Origin: [Eubacterium] saphenum
GTDB lineage: Bacteria > Bacillota > Clostridia > Oscillospirales > Ruminococcaceae
Reading direction: 5' to 3'
Assembly: GCA_004554555.1 (NCBI GenBank)
Contig: SFLN01000042.1
Span: forward strand, 1 to 18,303
Length of the DNA: 18,303 nucleotides
Shown here: positions 1 through 6,745 of the stretch, one piece after another
Numbering within the stretch: position 1 is the stretch's first letter
Layout of the letters: every line of letters begins with the position of its first letter
Notes under the pieces: model-generated
Seen by the model: the letters and a program-made list of their open reading frames with translations, nothing else
Database searches by the model: none
What the model was told of the DNA's origin: nothing
Program-made: the position numbers and the translations under genes

Positions 1-1438
1 TGTAGAAGCCGAACACATAAACTCTCCGATGATTGCTTTCAACCTTTCCCGTGTTCGCGAAACGCAGCACATATATCTCGGACTCGAAGCCCGTATCCGC
101 GCTGATATCGGTCACGGTGTGGCTTTCGCCCTCGATGTTGAATATATGTTCCTCGGAGTAAAGCCGCCTGTTCCACATATTTTCACCGCAGCAGTACTCT
201 ATATCATAATAGACATCATCGCTGCCGTTGCAAATCATCAGACCACGTGTGCTGAATTCGCCCCAGTCTAAAAGTGAGGAGTTTTTATAGGGATAAGGCG
301 TGACGCTGTTTGGAATAAGCAAGCTGAACTTCTGCGCGTTGTAGTCGTACACATAGTTCACAAGCTCAATTTTGCTCTCTGTACTTGTATCGGGGAAGTC
401 GGTGCGTTGTTTGGCGGGAGCGAAAGCCTCCTGCGAGAGCGTGCTCTTCCACTCGAACGTCCTCAGACTGTCAAGGCACTGCGCGATAAGCTCTTCATCG
501 GACGGGTTGTCAACGCTGTAACTAAAGCTCAGCATCTCTCTGTTGCTTATTTTAACGGTGAGGATAAGCGATGTGCCCACCGCGCCGCCGCGCGAGGATT
601 CATCGACATCGAATCTGTACAGCTTTGCCTGCGAGCCGTTTGCGAGGGTGTAGTCAAGCTCGGTGGTTTTTTGATACTTTTCGGGAGAGTAAATCATTTT
701 AGCCCACGCGTCGCATTCCTTCTGCCACAAATCCTCGCCGTAAATATAGCTCGCGCTGAAATAAGGATTTGTGCGCGTTTTCGAGTGAGTAAGATTTATA
801 CAGGTTGATTCGCCGCGCTCCTCGATATTACCGTTTGCTTCATACACAAGATTAACCGATTTTGGCAGCAAAATGCCAAATTCCGGCAGATTTTGCCCGT
901 AATTCCGTGAAAAATCATTGTTTGTGAAATAAAGCTCGTGAGCATACTCGTCAACGTCATAGCCCCACGCCTTGAACCACTCGTACCTGTCAACAAGCAT
1001 ATAAGCGCCGCCGGCGGTGATATCGGCAGACACCTTGCAGGATTTTTCGTCGAGCTGCGTTTCTATCTCTCGGTAATCGTGATTTTCCTCATCGTACCAT
1101 AAGAAAAGCAGATTTTCCGGAGGAACGCTGTCCATATTGTTTTGGTCGTAAGTAAACGTGATAGAAGCGCCGTCAAATTCGTCCGCCGTGACGTCAACGG
1201 GGCAGCCGAAAAGCCCGACAACGTCCGTGTGCAGAACGTGAACGCCGTACAAATTGCGCAGACGCGCGTTATCTGCGCCGTTCACCGCCGCCTCGATAAC
1301 CTGAGGTCTTTCGCTGCTGCTGAGGTCAAGGGTACAGCAGTCGTTTACAATAGGTTCCTGTGCGATTGGAAAAAGAAATTCTTCAAATTTACCGAATAGA
1401 AAATTGATTAGCATGTAAAACAAATATAGTACTTTCAT
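1..1438 (-). CDS. Partial surface-protein-like gene, 3' end outside window
   Basis: An uninterrupted minus-strand reading frame of 479 codons starts at ATG 1438 and runs off the left edge without a stop. The ATG follows an excellent AAAGGAGG (1443-1450) at normal spacing. The first ~17 residues are hydrophobic (MKVLYLFYMLINFLFG) but not a textbook signal peptide. Around residues 83-155 the protein reads as a beta-rich module (ADEFDGASITFTYD, then LWYDEENHDYREIE, ending GAYMLVDRYEWFKAW). From memory of clostridial surface proteins, this resembles the module that precedes von Willebrand A domains, but no VWA metal site (DxSxS) follows. The remainder (~170-479) is mixed beta sequence with aromatic-rich stretches and appears to hold two related sections, each ending in a DSLRTFEW or ADTGFESEIYVLRF-like strand. 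The function is not recognised. It is preceded by its own promoter, structured leader and terminator. Confidence 0.8.
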   Translation of the reverse strand, partial: MKVLYLFYMLINFLFGKFEEFLFPIAQEPIVNDCCTLDLSSSERPQVIEAAVNGADNARLRNLYGVHVLHTDVVGLFGCPVDVTADEFDGASITFTYDQNNMDSVPPENLLFLWYDEENHDYREIETQLDEKSCKVSADITAGGAYMLVDRYEWFKAWGYDVDEYAHELYFTNNDFSRNYGQNLPEFGILLPKSVNLVYEANGNIEERGESTCINLTHSKTRTNPYFSASYIYGEDLWQKECDAWAKMIYSPEKYQKTTELDYTLANGSQAKLYRFDVDESSRGGAVGTSLILTVKISNREMLSFSYSVDNPSDEELIAQCLDSLRTFEWKSTLSQEAFAPAKQRTDFPDTSTESKIELVNYVYDYNAQKFSLLIPNSVTPYPYKNSSLLDWGEFSTRGLMICNGSDDVYYDIEYCCGENMWNRRLYSEEHIFNIEGESHTVTDISADTGFESEIYVLRFANTGKVESNHRRVYVFGFY

Positions 1439-1456
1439 ATTATCCTCCTTTCAAGC

Positions 1457-1490
1457 AAAAACGCCCCCTGCAAACGCAGAGGGCGAAAAA
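1457..1490 (-). terminator. Intrinsic terminator/attenuator just upstream of the surface-protein gene
   Basis: On the minus strand a 10-bp stem with one mismatch (arms at 1476-1485 and 1462-1471, loop GTTT) is followed directly by TTTTTGCTT. It ends about 10 nt before the ribosome site of the downstream gene. That position is typical of an attenuator rather than a simple gene-end terminator. It would also stop read-through from the DAHP synthase gene, which has no terminator of its own. Confidence 0.75.
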
Positions 1491-1631
1491 CCACTGTACC
1501 GCTTCAATTTACGGGAAAAATCCCCCCTTAAACAGCTTTAACGGGCTTACCCGTGCGGGAGGGATTTGGGCAGCACCGCACACCTTGCGGCAAACGCCCT
1601 TGTTCCCGTCAACGCTTTTCGATATGCTATT
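1457..1631 (-). ncRNA. Candidate structured leader RNA (possible riboswitch or sRNA)
   Basis: The transcript expected from the promoter at 1638-1666 would begin near 1631 and end in the terminator at 1457. Reading complementary arms by eye gives a multi-helix fold. P1 pairs 1603-1609 with 1511-1517 (ACGGGAA/TTCCCGT). P2 pairs 1596-1599 with 1568-1571 and encloses CCGCA/TGCGG (1586-1590 with 1576-1580). P3 pairs 1557-1567 with 1518-1527 (about 10 bp, one bulge) and encloses ACGGG/CCCGT (1550-1554 with 1541-1545) and a short TTAAA/TTTAA hairpin. An outer CGAAAA/TTTTCG pairing reaches the first base pair of the terminator and could compete with it. It carries no T-box, SAM, TPP, FMN, purine, c-di-GMP or ydaO signature that I can recognise. 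An sRNA independent of the gene is equally possible. Confidence 0.5.
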
Positions 1632-1637
1632 TACCAA

Positions 1638-1666
1638 ATTATAACATGAATTTAAGCGTTTGTCAA
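1638..1666 (-). promoter_or_regulatory. Consensus sigma-A promoter for the leader RNA and surface-protein gene
   Basis: Reading the minus strand, an exact TTGACA (1661-1666), a 17-nt spacer and an exact TATAAT (1638-1643) are present, with an extended -10 TGT. The -35 box begins only 6 nt after the stop codon of the DAHP synthase gene. Confidence 0.88.
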
Positions 1667-1672
1667 GAGCTT

Positions 1673-2701
1673 TTACAGCGAGTCGGCGATTTCGAGAATA
1701 AGCTTCTCGCTCTTTTCCCAGCCGAGGCAGGGGTCGGTGATGGACTTTCCGTAAACGCCTTCTTCGATTTTCTGGCAGCCGTCCTCGATGTAGCTCTCAA
1801 TCATCAAGCCCTTAACCATCTTTCCAACCTCGGGCGAGTGCTTCATCGAGTGCATAACCTCTTTGGCAATGCGGATTTGCTCAAGGTAGAGCTTTCCGGA
1901 ATTCGAGTGGTTTGTGTCAACGATAATCGCGGGATTTTTGAGTCCCTTCTCTTGATACAGGTCGCAGCAGAGCTTCAAATCCTCGAAATGGTAGTTCGGG
2001 ATAGTCTGACCGTGCTTGTTCTGAGCGCCGCGGAGGATTGCGTGAGCGAGCGGATTGCCGTCCGAAACAACCTCCCAGCCGCGGTAAATGAACGTGTGCT
2101 TTGCCTGCGCAGCCTGAATTGAGTTGAACATAACCGAAAGCGTGCCGCTGGTGGGGTTTTTCATACCTACGGGGCACTCCATACCCGAAGCGACAAGGCG
2201 GTGCTGCTGGTCCTCAACGGAGCGCGCGCCGATTGCGACGTAAGAGAGCAAATCCGAGAGGTAACGATAGTTTTCGGTGTAAAGCATTTCGTCCGCGCAG
2301 GTGAGGTGAGTTTCCTTGATTGCGCGCGCGTGAAGCTCACGGATTTTGATGATACCCTCGAGCATATCCTCGGGCTTTGCGGGGTCGGGCTGGTGGAGCA
2401 TTCCCTTGTAGCCCATACCGTTTGTTCGCGGTTTACCGGTGTAAATTCTCGGGATAATCACAAGCTTGTCCTTAACCTGCTCGTTTACGCGCGCAAGCCT
2501 GTTGATGTAATCCATAACGGAGTCCTCGTTATCCGCGGAGCAAGGACCGATAATCAAGATGAACTTGTCGGATTTTCCCGAAAGAACATCGGCGATTTCA
2601 CGGTCGCGCTCGGCTTTTACAGCCTTGATTTCATCGGACAGCGGGTACATTTCCTTTATTTCCTTAGGAATGGGAAGTTTCCTGTTGAACGTCATTGACA
2701 T
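1673..2701 (-). CDS. aroF: 3-deoxy-7-phosphoheptulonate synthase (DAHP synthase, class I AroG/AroF type)
   Basis: Condenses phosphoenolpyruvate and erythrose 4-phosphate to DAHP, the first step of the shikimate pathway, in the cytosol. The 342-residue length fits the AroF/G/H family (about 350). Family blocks appear in order: IGPCSA (51-56, metal-binding Cys54), KPRTNG (from Lys90), ARSVEDQQHRLVASG, CPVGMKNPTSGTL, VDTNHSNSGK (metal His), IESYIEDG (metal Glu) and SITDPCLGW (metal Asp). This is the subclass normally feedback-inhibited by aromatic amino acids. Which amino acid cannot be read from the sequence. The start at 2701 follows AAGGAG with good spacing. A second ATG two codons on is less well placed. 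A small ACAGC/GCTGT hairpin (2718-2735) lies just upstream of the ribosome site. The gene has its own promoter and sits between ruvX and the leader RNA. Confidence 0.95.
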   Translation of the reverse strand: MSMTFNRKLPIPKEIKEMYPLSDEIKAVKAERDREIADVLSGKSDKFILIIGPCSADNEDSVMDYINRLARVNEQVKDKLVIIPRIYTGKPRTNGMGYKGMLHQPDPAKPEDMLEGIIKIRELHARAIKETHLTCADEMLYTENYRYLSDLLSYVAIGARSVEDQQHRLVASGMECPVGMKNPTSGTLSVMFNSIQAAQAKHTFIYRGWEVVSDGNPLAHAILRGAQNKHGQTIPNYHFEDLKLCCDLYQEKGLKNPAIIVDTNHSNSGKLYLEQIRIAKEVMHSMKHSPEVGKMVKGLMIESYIEDGCQKIEEGVYGKSITDPCLGWEKSEKLILEIADSL

Positions 2702-2769
2702 AGATATTTCTCCTTTTTAACAGCTCTTGCTGTAACTTAAAATTAACGCGTTTTTCAGCGCTTTGCTCT

Positions 2770-2798
2770 ATTATAACATAAAAGCATTAAATTGTCAA
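2770..2798 (-). promoter_or_regulatory. Consensus sigma-A promoter of the DAHP synthase gene
   Basis: Exact TTGACA (2793-2798), 17-nt spacer, exact TATAAT (2770-2775) and an extended -10 TGT, read on the minus strand. The -35 hexamer overlaps the TGA stop codon of ruvX (2795-2797), so the two genes share bases at this junction. Confidence 0.88.
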
Positions 2799-3226
2799 GA
2801 GGTAGTTTGCGGGTGATTTTTGCGATAAGCGAGAAAGCTTTCAAGAATAATCGCGGCGGCTGCCTGGTCGAGAACCTCCTTGCGTTTTTTGCCGCGGCGG
2901 TTGTTTTCGTTCATAATGTTGATAGCGGAAACGGTTGTCGAGCGCTCGTCCCACATTTCTACGGGCAGATTTGTGAGCGCTTTGAGCTTCTCCGCGAACG
3001 TGCGGCACTTCTCGGAGCGTTCACCGCGCGTTCCGTTCATATTCACGGGGTCGCCGACAACCAGCATCTCCGCTTTGTTCTCCAACGCAAGCTGCGCGAC
3101 TTTCTCGGCGCACCTGTCGAAATTCTTTTCAAACACGGTTGCAAGCGGCGAAGCGAGAATTTCCCCCTTGTCGCACATCGCAAGACCTGTTCTGCTGTCG
3201 CCGAAATCCACTGCCATAATTTTCAT
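2795..3226 (-). CDS. ruvX: YqgF/RuvX family pre-16S rRNA nuclease (putative Holliday junction resolvase)
   Basis: An RNase H-fold nuclease. The family is implicated in 5' maturation of 16S rRNA and was earlier called a Holliday junction resolvase. The 143-residue protein shows the three acidic positions of the family: Asp7 in MAVDFGDSRTG, Glu94 in MWDERSTTVSA and Asp120 in EVLDQAAAAIILES. It also has VGDPVNMNGTRGERSE, the usual GxPxxxxG-like segment, here with DPVNMNG. I place the start at ATG 3226, not at an upstream ATG (3247), because GAGAGGAGAG lies just before it and family members begin with this MxxxAxDxG strand. It is transcribed away from the site-2 protease gene. Confidence 0.93.
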   Translation of the reverse strand: MKIMAVDFGDSRTGLAMCDKGEILASPLATVFEKNFDRCAEKVAQLALENKAEMLVVGDPVNMNGTRGERSEKCRTFAEKLKALTNLPVEMWDERSTTVSAINIMNENNRRGKKRKEVLDQAAAAIILESFLAYRKNHPQTTS

Positions 3227-3258
3227 AAAATCTCTCCTCTCGGGCACACTTATTTTAT

Positions 3259-3287
3259 ATTATAACAGAACCGCCCGTTTTTGTCAA
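3259..3287 (-). promoter_or_regulatory. Consensus sigma-A promoter of ruvX
   Basis: Minus strand: exact TTGACA (3282-3287), 17-nt spacer, exact TATAAT (3259-3264), with TGT as extended -10. It is back to back with the plus-strand promoter at 3310-3338. Confidence 0.88.
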
Positions 3288-3309
3288 GAAAAAATTTTCC
3301 TCAAACCAC

Positions 3310-3338
3310 TTGCAAAATGACAGATGTTGTGCTATAAT
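3310..3338 (+). promoter_or_regulatory. Promoter of the site-2 protease-scpAB operon
   Basis: TTGCAA (3310-3315), 17-nt spacer and exact TATAAT (3333-3338) preceded by TGC, an extended -10. The start site would be near 3345, giving a leader of about 60 nt. The promoter is divergent from that of ruvX. Confidence 0.7.
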
Positions 3339-3403
3339 ATATATTGTATATCAAAATGTATTAGAGCGGTTTCGCTCACGTTTTAGTTTTACGGGAGGCA
3401 GTT

Positions 3404-4096
3404 TTGAGAGGCCCATTATTTTATCTTATCGATTTTTTCACGGGAAGACAGCCGATTGAGATGTTCATCTACTCGCTTTTCGGCGTGCTGGCGTTCTTGT
3501 TTATATGTATCCCCGTGCACGAGTGCGCGCACGCTTTTGTCGCGAAGCGGCTCGGCGATGACACGGCGGAGCGGCAGGGCAGACTTACGCTCAATCCGTT
3601 TGCGCACATCGACCTTATGGGAGTGGTTATGATGTTCGTGTGCAGTATCGGCTGGGCAAAACCCACGCCCGTTGACCTGCGCCGCTGCAATAAAGTGAAG
3701 ATGAGAACCGCAAATTTGCTGGTTTCGGCGGCAGGACCGCTCTCGAACCTCATAATGGCGTTTTTGTTCACGATAATTTGCAAGTTGCTTCTGGTGCTTT
3801 CAATCAAGAACGCGAACATCACCTTGTACCAAATCGCGCAGATTGTGCTTTATATCGCAAACCTGAACGCGTTCCTGGCGGTGTTCAACCTTATCCCCGT
3901 GCCGCCGTTTGACGGGTATCACATCTTGGCGAGCTTCCTTCCCCCAAAGGCGCTTGTTTTCTTTGAGCGCAACGCGCAGATAATCAATCTCGTGCTGATA
4001 ATCCTGCTTGTTTCGGGCTACGCTTCGATACCGATAGGCTGGCTGTCCGACAAGATTATGGAGTTTTTCTTCTTCGCCACGAGTTTTATCAAGTAG
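3404..4096 (+). CDS. Site-2 protease family (M50) membrane metalloprotease
   Basis: A polytopic membrane zinc protease of 230 residues, the compact Rip-like type without a PDZ domain. The zinc site is HECAH (His39, Glu40, His43) in the first long membrane segment. The partner motif NPFAHIDLMG (about 64-73) and FGWAKP-like IGWAKPTPVD follow. The third zinc ligand lies in NLIPVPPFDGYH (Asp170-Gly171). At least four hydrophobic segments are visible (about 20-40, 105-130, 145-165 and 192-210). The start is TTG 3404, chosen because GGGAGG lies 6-7 nt upstream and no ATG fits. In clostridia this family commonly precedes scpA. The intramembrane substrate is unknown. It is the first gene of the operon and ends 5 nt before scpA. 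Confidence 0.9.
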   Translation: MRGPLFYLIDFFTGRQPIEMFIYSLFGVLAFLFICIPVHECAHAFVAKRLGDDTAERQGRLTLNPFAHIDLMGVVMMFVCSIGWAKPTPVDLRRCNKVKMRTANLLVSAAGPLSNLIMAFLFTIICKLLLVLSIKNANITLYQIAQIVLYIANLNAFLAVFNLIPVPPFDGYHILASFLPPKALVFFERNAQIINLVLIILLVSGYASIPIGWLSDKIMEFFFFATSFIK

Positions 4097-4101
4097 ATAC
4101 A

Positions 4102-4833
4102 ATGACCGAACTTAATTTCAGACTTGAAAACCTTGAATTTGAAGGTCCTTTGGATTTGATGCTTCTGCTGATACAAAAGCACAAGCTGAACATTCAGGAC
4201 ATCGAAATCACGGTGCTTCTCGACCAGTTTTTGCTGTACCTCGAGCGAATGACCGAGGCTGACATCGATGTTACTGCGGAATTTCTTGACGCGGCGGCAC
4301 GGCTTGTGCTGATAAAATCGGCGGCGCTGCTTCCGCGTGACGAAGCCGAGAAGATGAAAAAGGAGCTTCAGGGCGCGCTTATCGAGTACGCGCTTTGCAA
4401 GACGATGGCGGAAAAGCTGAAAAAGCGCTGGATAGGGGACGCGGTTTACGTTCGGCAGCCGATGGAGATTGAGGTTGACGCGGCTTATCACGGCGTTCAT
4501 CAGCCCGAGGAAATCCCGTTTGCTTACAGCGCGGTGTCAAAGCGTGCGAAAATGAAATCGGAAACTCCGCGTTCACTTGCGCCGATTGTCGCGAAGAGCT
4601 ATGTCACGGTGTACACGGGAGTTGTGATTGTGCTGAAAAGTCTGCTCACGAAGCAGAAAGTAACGCTCGCCGAGATTTACAAAGGGCGTCCGCGCTCGTA
4701 CAGGGTGTCGATATTTCTGGCGGTGCTGGAGCTGTCGAAGGCGGGGAGAATTGTAATCTCCGAGGACGGCGAAAGCGTTTCGCTGCGGGAAGAAAACGCT
4801 CCGAGAACCGATAAAAGGCAGGTGCTTTTATGA
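4102..4833 (+). CDS. scpA: Segregation and condensation protein A (kleisin)
   Basis: The kleisin subunit that bridges the SMC dimer and recruits ScpB in the bacterial condensin complex on the nucleoid. The 243 residues open with the family signature FEGPLDLMLLLIQKHKLNIQDI (about 13-34, given here as family motif F-GPLDL-L-LI). The LVLIKSAALLPR segment is also typical. The C-terminal winged helix is around LAEIYKGRPRSYRVSIFLAV. Only 5 nt separate it from the protease stop codon, and no clear Shine-Dalgarno precedes ATG 4102. Translation probably depends on coupling to the upstream gene. Its own stop codon overlaps the scpB start (ATGA). Confidence 0.95.
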   Translation: MTELNFRLENLEFEGPLDLMLLLIQKHKLNIQDIEITVLLDQFLLYLERMTEADIDVTAEFLDAAARLVLIKSAALLPRDEAEKMKKELQGALIEYALCKTMAEKLKKRWIGDAVYVRQPMEIEVDAAYHGVHQPEEIPFAYSAVSKRAKMKSETPRSLAPIVAKSYVTVYTGVVIVLKSLLTKQKVTLAEIYKGRPRSYRVSIFLAVLELSKAGRIVISEDGESVSLREENAPRTDKRQVLL

Positions 4834-5411
4834 AATTCAGCGAGAGAATGGCGGCGGTTGAGGCGGTGCTTTTTGCGTCGGGTGAACCGATTGAGCCGGA
4901 GAAGCTTGCGTCTGCCTGCGAGATGGACAAAGACGAGGTAATCCGCATTATAGAGCGCTTGAACGACCGCTACAAGGAACAGGAAAGCGCGTTTGAGATA
5001 GGAAAGCTCGGCGGGAGCTATCAAATGATGACGAGGGCGCAGTTTGCGCGTTACATAAAGGCTGCGGCGGAAACGCGAAAGCAGGCTCCGCTTACGCAGG
5101 CGGCGCTGGAGGTGCTGGCGATTGTCGCGTACAACCAGCCCGTGACGAGGGGTTTTATCGACCAGGTTCGCGGCGTGGACAGCGGCGGCGTTGTGAAGAG
5201 CCTTACCGAGCGAAATCTGCTCGAGGAGCACGGGCGCTTGAACGACGTTCCCGGCAGACCAATAGCTTACCGCACAACCGAGAATTTTCTGCGGTGCTTC
5301 GGGCTGAACAGCCTTGATGGTTTGCCGCCGATACCGAACAGCGCCGACCAGATTGACTTTGATGAATATGAGGAAATGCTCTCGGAGAACGGCGAGTTGC
5401 CCGAGGAGTGA
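4830..5411 (+). CDS. scpB: Segregation and condensation protein B
   Basis: The winged-helix dimer partner of ScpA in the SMC-ScpAB condensin. The 193-residue length is normal. Characteristic blocks are AAVEAVLFASGEPI (about 8-21), LTQAALEVLAIVAYNQPVTR (the most conserved ScpB stretch) and GRPIAYRTTENFLRCFGL near the end. The tail is acidic (DFDEYEEMLSENGELPEE). The start overlaps the scpA stop by 4 nt (ATGA), a typical coupled arrangement that keeps subunit amounts matched. Confidence 0.95.
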   Translation: MKFSERMAAVEAVLFASGEPIEPEKLASACEMDKDEVIRIIERLNDRYKEQESAFEIGKLGGSYQMMTRAQFARYIKAAAETRKQAPLTQAALEVLAIVAYNQPVTRGFIDQVRGVDSGGVVKSLTERNLLEEHGRLNDVPGRPIAYRTTENFLRCFGLNSLDGLPPIPNSADQIDFDEYEEMLSENGELPEE

Positions 5412-5441
5412 GGATTTGCAGTTTGCCGAGGGGGTGTGGCT

Positions 5442-6098
5442 TTGGGCTGGATAATTGCGGGCTCGATTTTTGTGTTTATTTTGCTGCTGACGCTCGGCAG
5501 GGTGAAGATAATCTTCGATTACAAAGAGGATTTGATTTTAAAGGTAAAGTATCTGTTTTTCCCGCTGGTGACAATCCCCGCGACTAAGCCAAAAAAGGAA
5601 AAACCGCCGAAGAAGAAAAAATCCAAAAAGAAAGCTGAGGAAACCGCGGAGGATAAACCCGAGGACGAAAAAACCGAGGAGAATAAGCCGAAGAAAAAGA
5701 TATCGCTCACGGATATACTGGAGGTTGCGAAGCTTGCGCTGGACAGCCTCGGAAAGCCGCTTAAAAGGATACTGAAGAGGACTGTTTTCGCGCAGCTTGC
5801 ACTTCGTGTAAGCTGCGGCGGCGAGGACGCGGCGAAAACCGCGATTAAGTTCGGTTTGGTTAATCTTGCGGTGGGGAACGCGCTCGGGTGGCTCGACACG
5901 TTTTTCACGCTGAAAACTCCCGATGACATCAACGTTACCGCGGATTTTCAGAGCGAGGAAACCAAAATCGACTGCTACTGCGAGATAAGCTTGTCGCTTG
6001 CGGCAGCGCTTGCGTTTGTGTTCACGTTTATCGGCAGAGCAATCAAATATTATTTCACGCACAACCGCACAAGAGCGGCAATCAGAAATCTTGTTTAA
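5442..6098 (+). CDS. DUF2953 domain membrane-anchored protein (YtfI-like)
   Basis: About 218 residues. One hydrophobic N-terminal helix (GWIIAGSIFVFILLLTLG) is followed by a beta strand pair. A long, very charged Lys/Glu linker (about 50-90) leads to a helical region (LTDILEVAKLALDSLGKPL). Next come FAQLALRVSCGGEDAAKTAI and a second hydrophobic stretch near the C-terminus (SLAAALAFVFTFIGRAI). This layout matches DUF2953, which in clostridia and bacilli is encoded next to ytfJ, as here. The biochemical function is unknown. I prefer TTG 5442 over GTG 5436 because GAGGGGG (5428-5434) lies 7 nt before the TTG but only 1 nt before the GTG. Confidence 0.82.
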   Translation: MGWIIAGSIFVFILLLTLGRVKIIFDYKEDLILKVKYLFFPLVTIPATKPKKEKPPKKKKSKKKAEETAEDKPEDEKTEENKPKKKISLTDILEVAKLALDSLGKPLKRILKRTVFAQLALRVSCGGEDAAKTAIKFGLVNLAVGNALGWLDTFFTLKTPDDINVTADFQSEETKIDCYCEISLSLAAALAFVFTFIGRAIKYYFTHNRTRAAIRNLV

Positions 6099-6186
6099 CA
6101 CGGGGTTTCCCGTTAAATAGCAAAGGCTGCACGCGAGAACTGCGCGGTGCCGCCTGAATGTAAACATTTGGAAGGAGTTGTTTTAA
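6099..6186 (+). other. Intergenic stretch before ytfJ
   Basis: An 88-nt gap holding a weak AACACGGG/CCCGTT hairpin and a 7-bp GCAC-GCG/CGC-GTGC hairpin (about 6131-6152). It has no T-tract and no recognisable promoter, so ytfJ may be co-transcribed with the upstream genes. AAGGAG before ATG 6187 is clear. Confidence 0.35.
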
Positions 6187-6630
6187 ATGGCACATCCCGT
6201 TGAAGGCGTTATGGGTGTATCTATGGAAAAAATCCGCGAAATGGTGGACGTTGAAACGATAATCGGCGACCCGATTACCGCAGAGGGCGTGACGATTATC
6301 CCTGTTTCAAAGGTATCGTTCGGCTTTGCTTCGGGCGGCAGCGACCTGCCGACTCAGGCTGCTGAGAAATTCGCGGGCGGCTCGGGCGCGGGCGTTACCG
6401 TAAAGCCGGTTGCGTTTATCGTTATCAAGGCTGACGGAAACGTAAGTCTGATGGAGCTCGGCGCAAAGGGTTCACCGCTGGACGGAGTTATGGAGGCGCT
6501 GCCCGGAGTTGTCGAGAAGATAAAGGGCTTTATGGCTGAGAAGAAGGCTGCAAAGGCTGAAAAGAAGGCTCAGAAGGACGCCGAAGGTGACGCTGAGGGC
6601 GAGAAGCTCTCCGAGGAAAAGCCCGAGTAA
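6187..6630 (+). CDS. ytfJ: GerW family sporulation protein YtfJ
   Basis: A 147-residue protein of the YtfJ/GerW family, found in endospore formers and linked in bacilli to spore germination. The molecular function is unclear. Family features seen are an N-terminal helix around VEGVMGVSMEKIREMVD, GDPITAEGVTIIPVSKVSFGF (given as GDPI--GVTIIPVSKVS), a Gly-rich FASGGSD / GGSGAGVTVKPVAFIVI segment, and a hydrophobic helix at LDGVMEALPGVVEKIKG. The Lys/Ala/Glu-rich tail (about 118-147) is longer than in Bacillus and looks like a flexible extension. AAGGAG precedes ATG. It sits beside its usual DUF2953 partner. Confidence 0.92.
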   Translation: MAHPVEGVMGVSMEKIREMVDVETIIGDPITAEGVTIIPVSKVSFGFASGGSDLPTQAAEKFAGGSGAGVTVKPVAFIVIKADGNVSLMELGAKGSPLDGVMEALPGVVEKIKGFMAEKKAAKAEKKAQKDAEGDAEGEKLSEEKPE

Positions 6631-6689
6631 TTTGCCCCTACATTTGGTATATTTTCCCGTAAATCAAGCAATAATATCCGTTGAGGACA

Positions 6690-6718
6690 GGCAAGCCGCT
6701 TTTGCAAAGCGACTTGCC
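6690..6718 (+). other. Strong intercistronic hairpin between ytfJ and dacF
   Basis: GGCAAG/CTTGCC (6690-6695 with 6713-6718) continues, after one C/A mismatch, into CGCTTT/AAAGCG (6697-6702 with 6706-6711) around a TGC loop. No T-run follows on either strand, so it is not a standard terminator. A role in mRNA processing or stability between the two genes is possible. Confidence 0.55.
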
Positions 6719-6745
6719 GAAAAATTAACGGAGTGTGCTTGGCTT

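Noticed and set aside
1490..1631. The structured leader as a T-box riboswitch.
   Set aside because: The terminator layout is T-box-like, but the conserved GGTGGNACCGCG antiterminator sequence is absent (only GCGGTACAGTGG is seen) and no aminoacyl-tRNA or amino-acid gene follows.
1673..2698. Plus-strand frames of 189 and 165 codons opposite the DAHP synthase gene.
   Set aside because: The minus strand encodes an unmistakable DAHP synthase over the same span. The plus frames have no motifs or ribosome sites.
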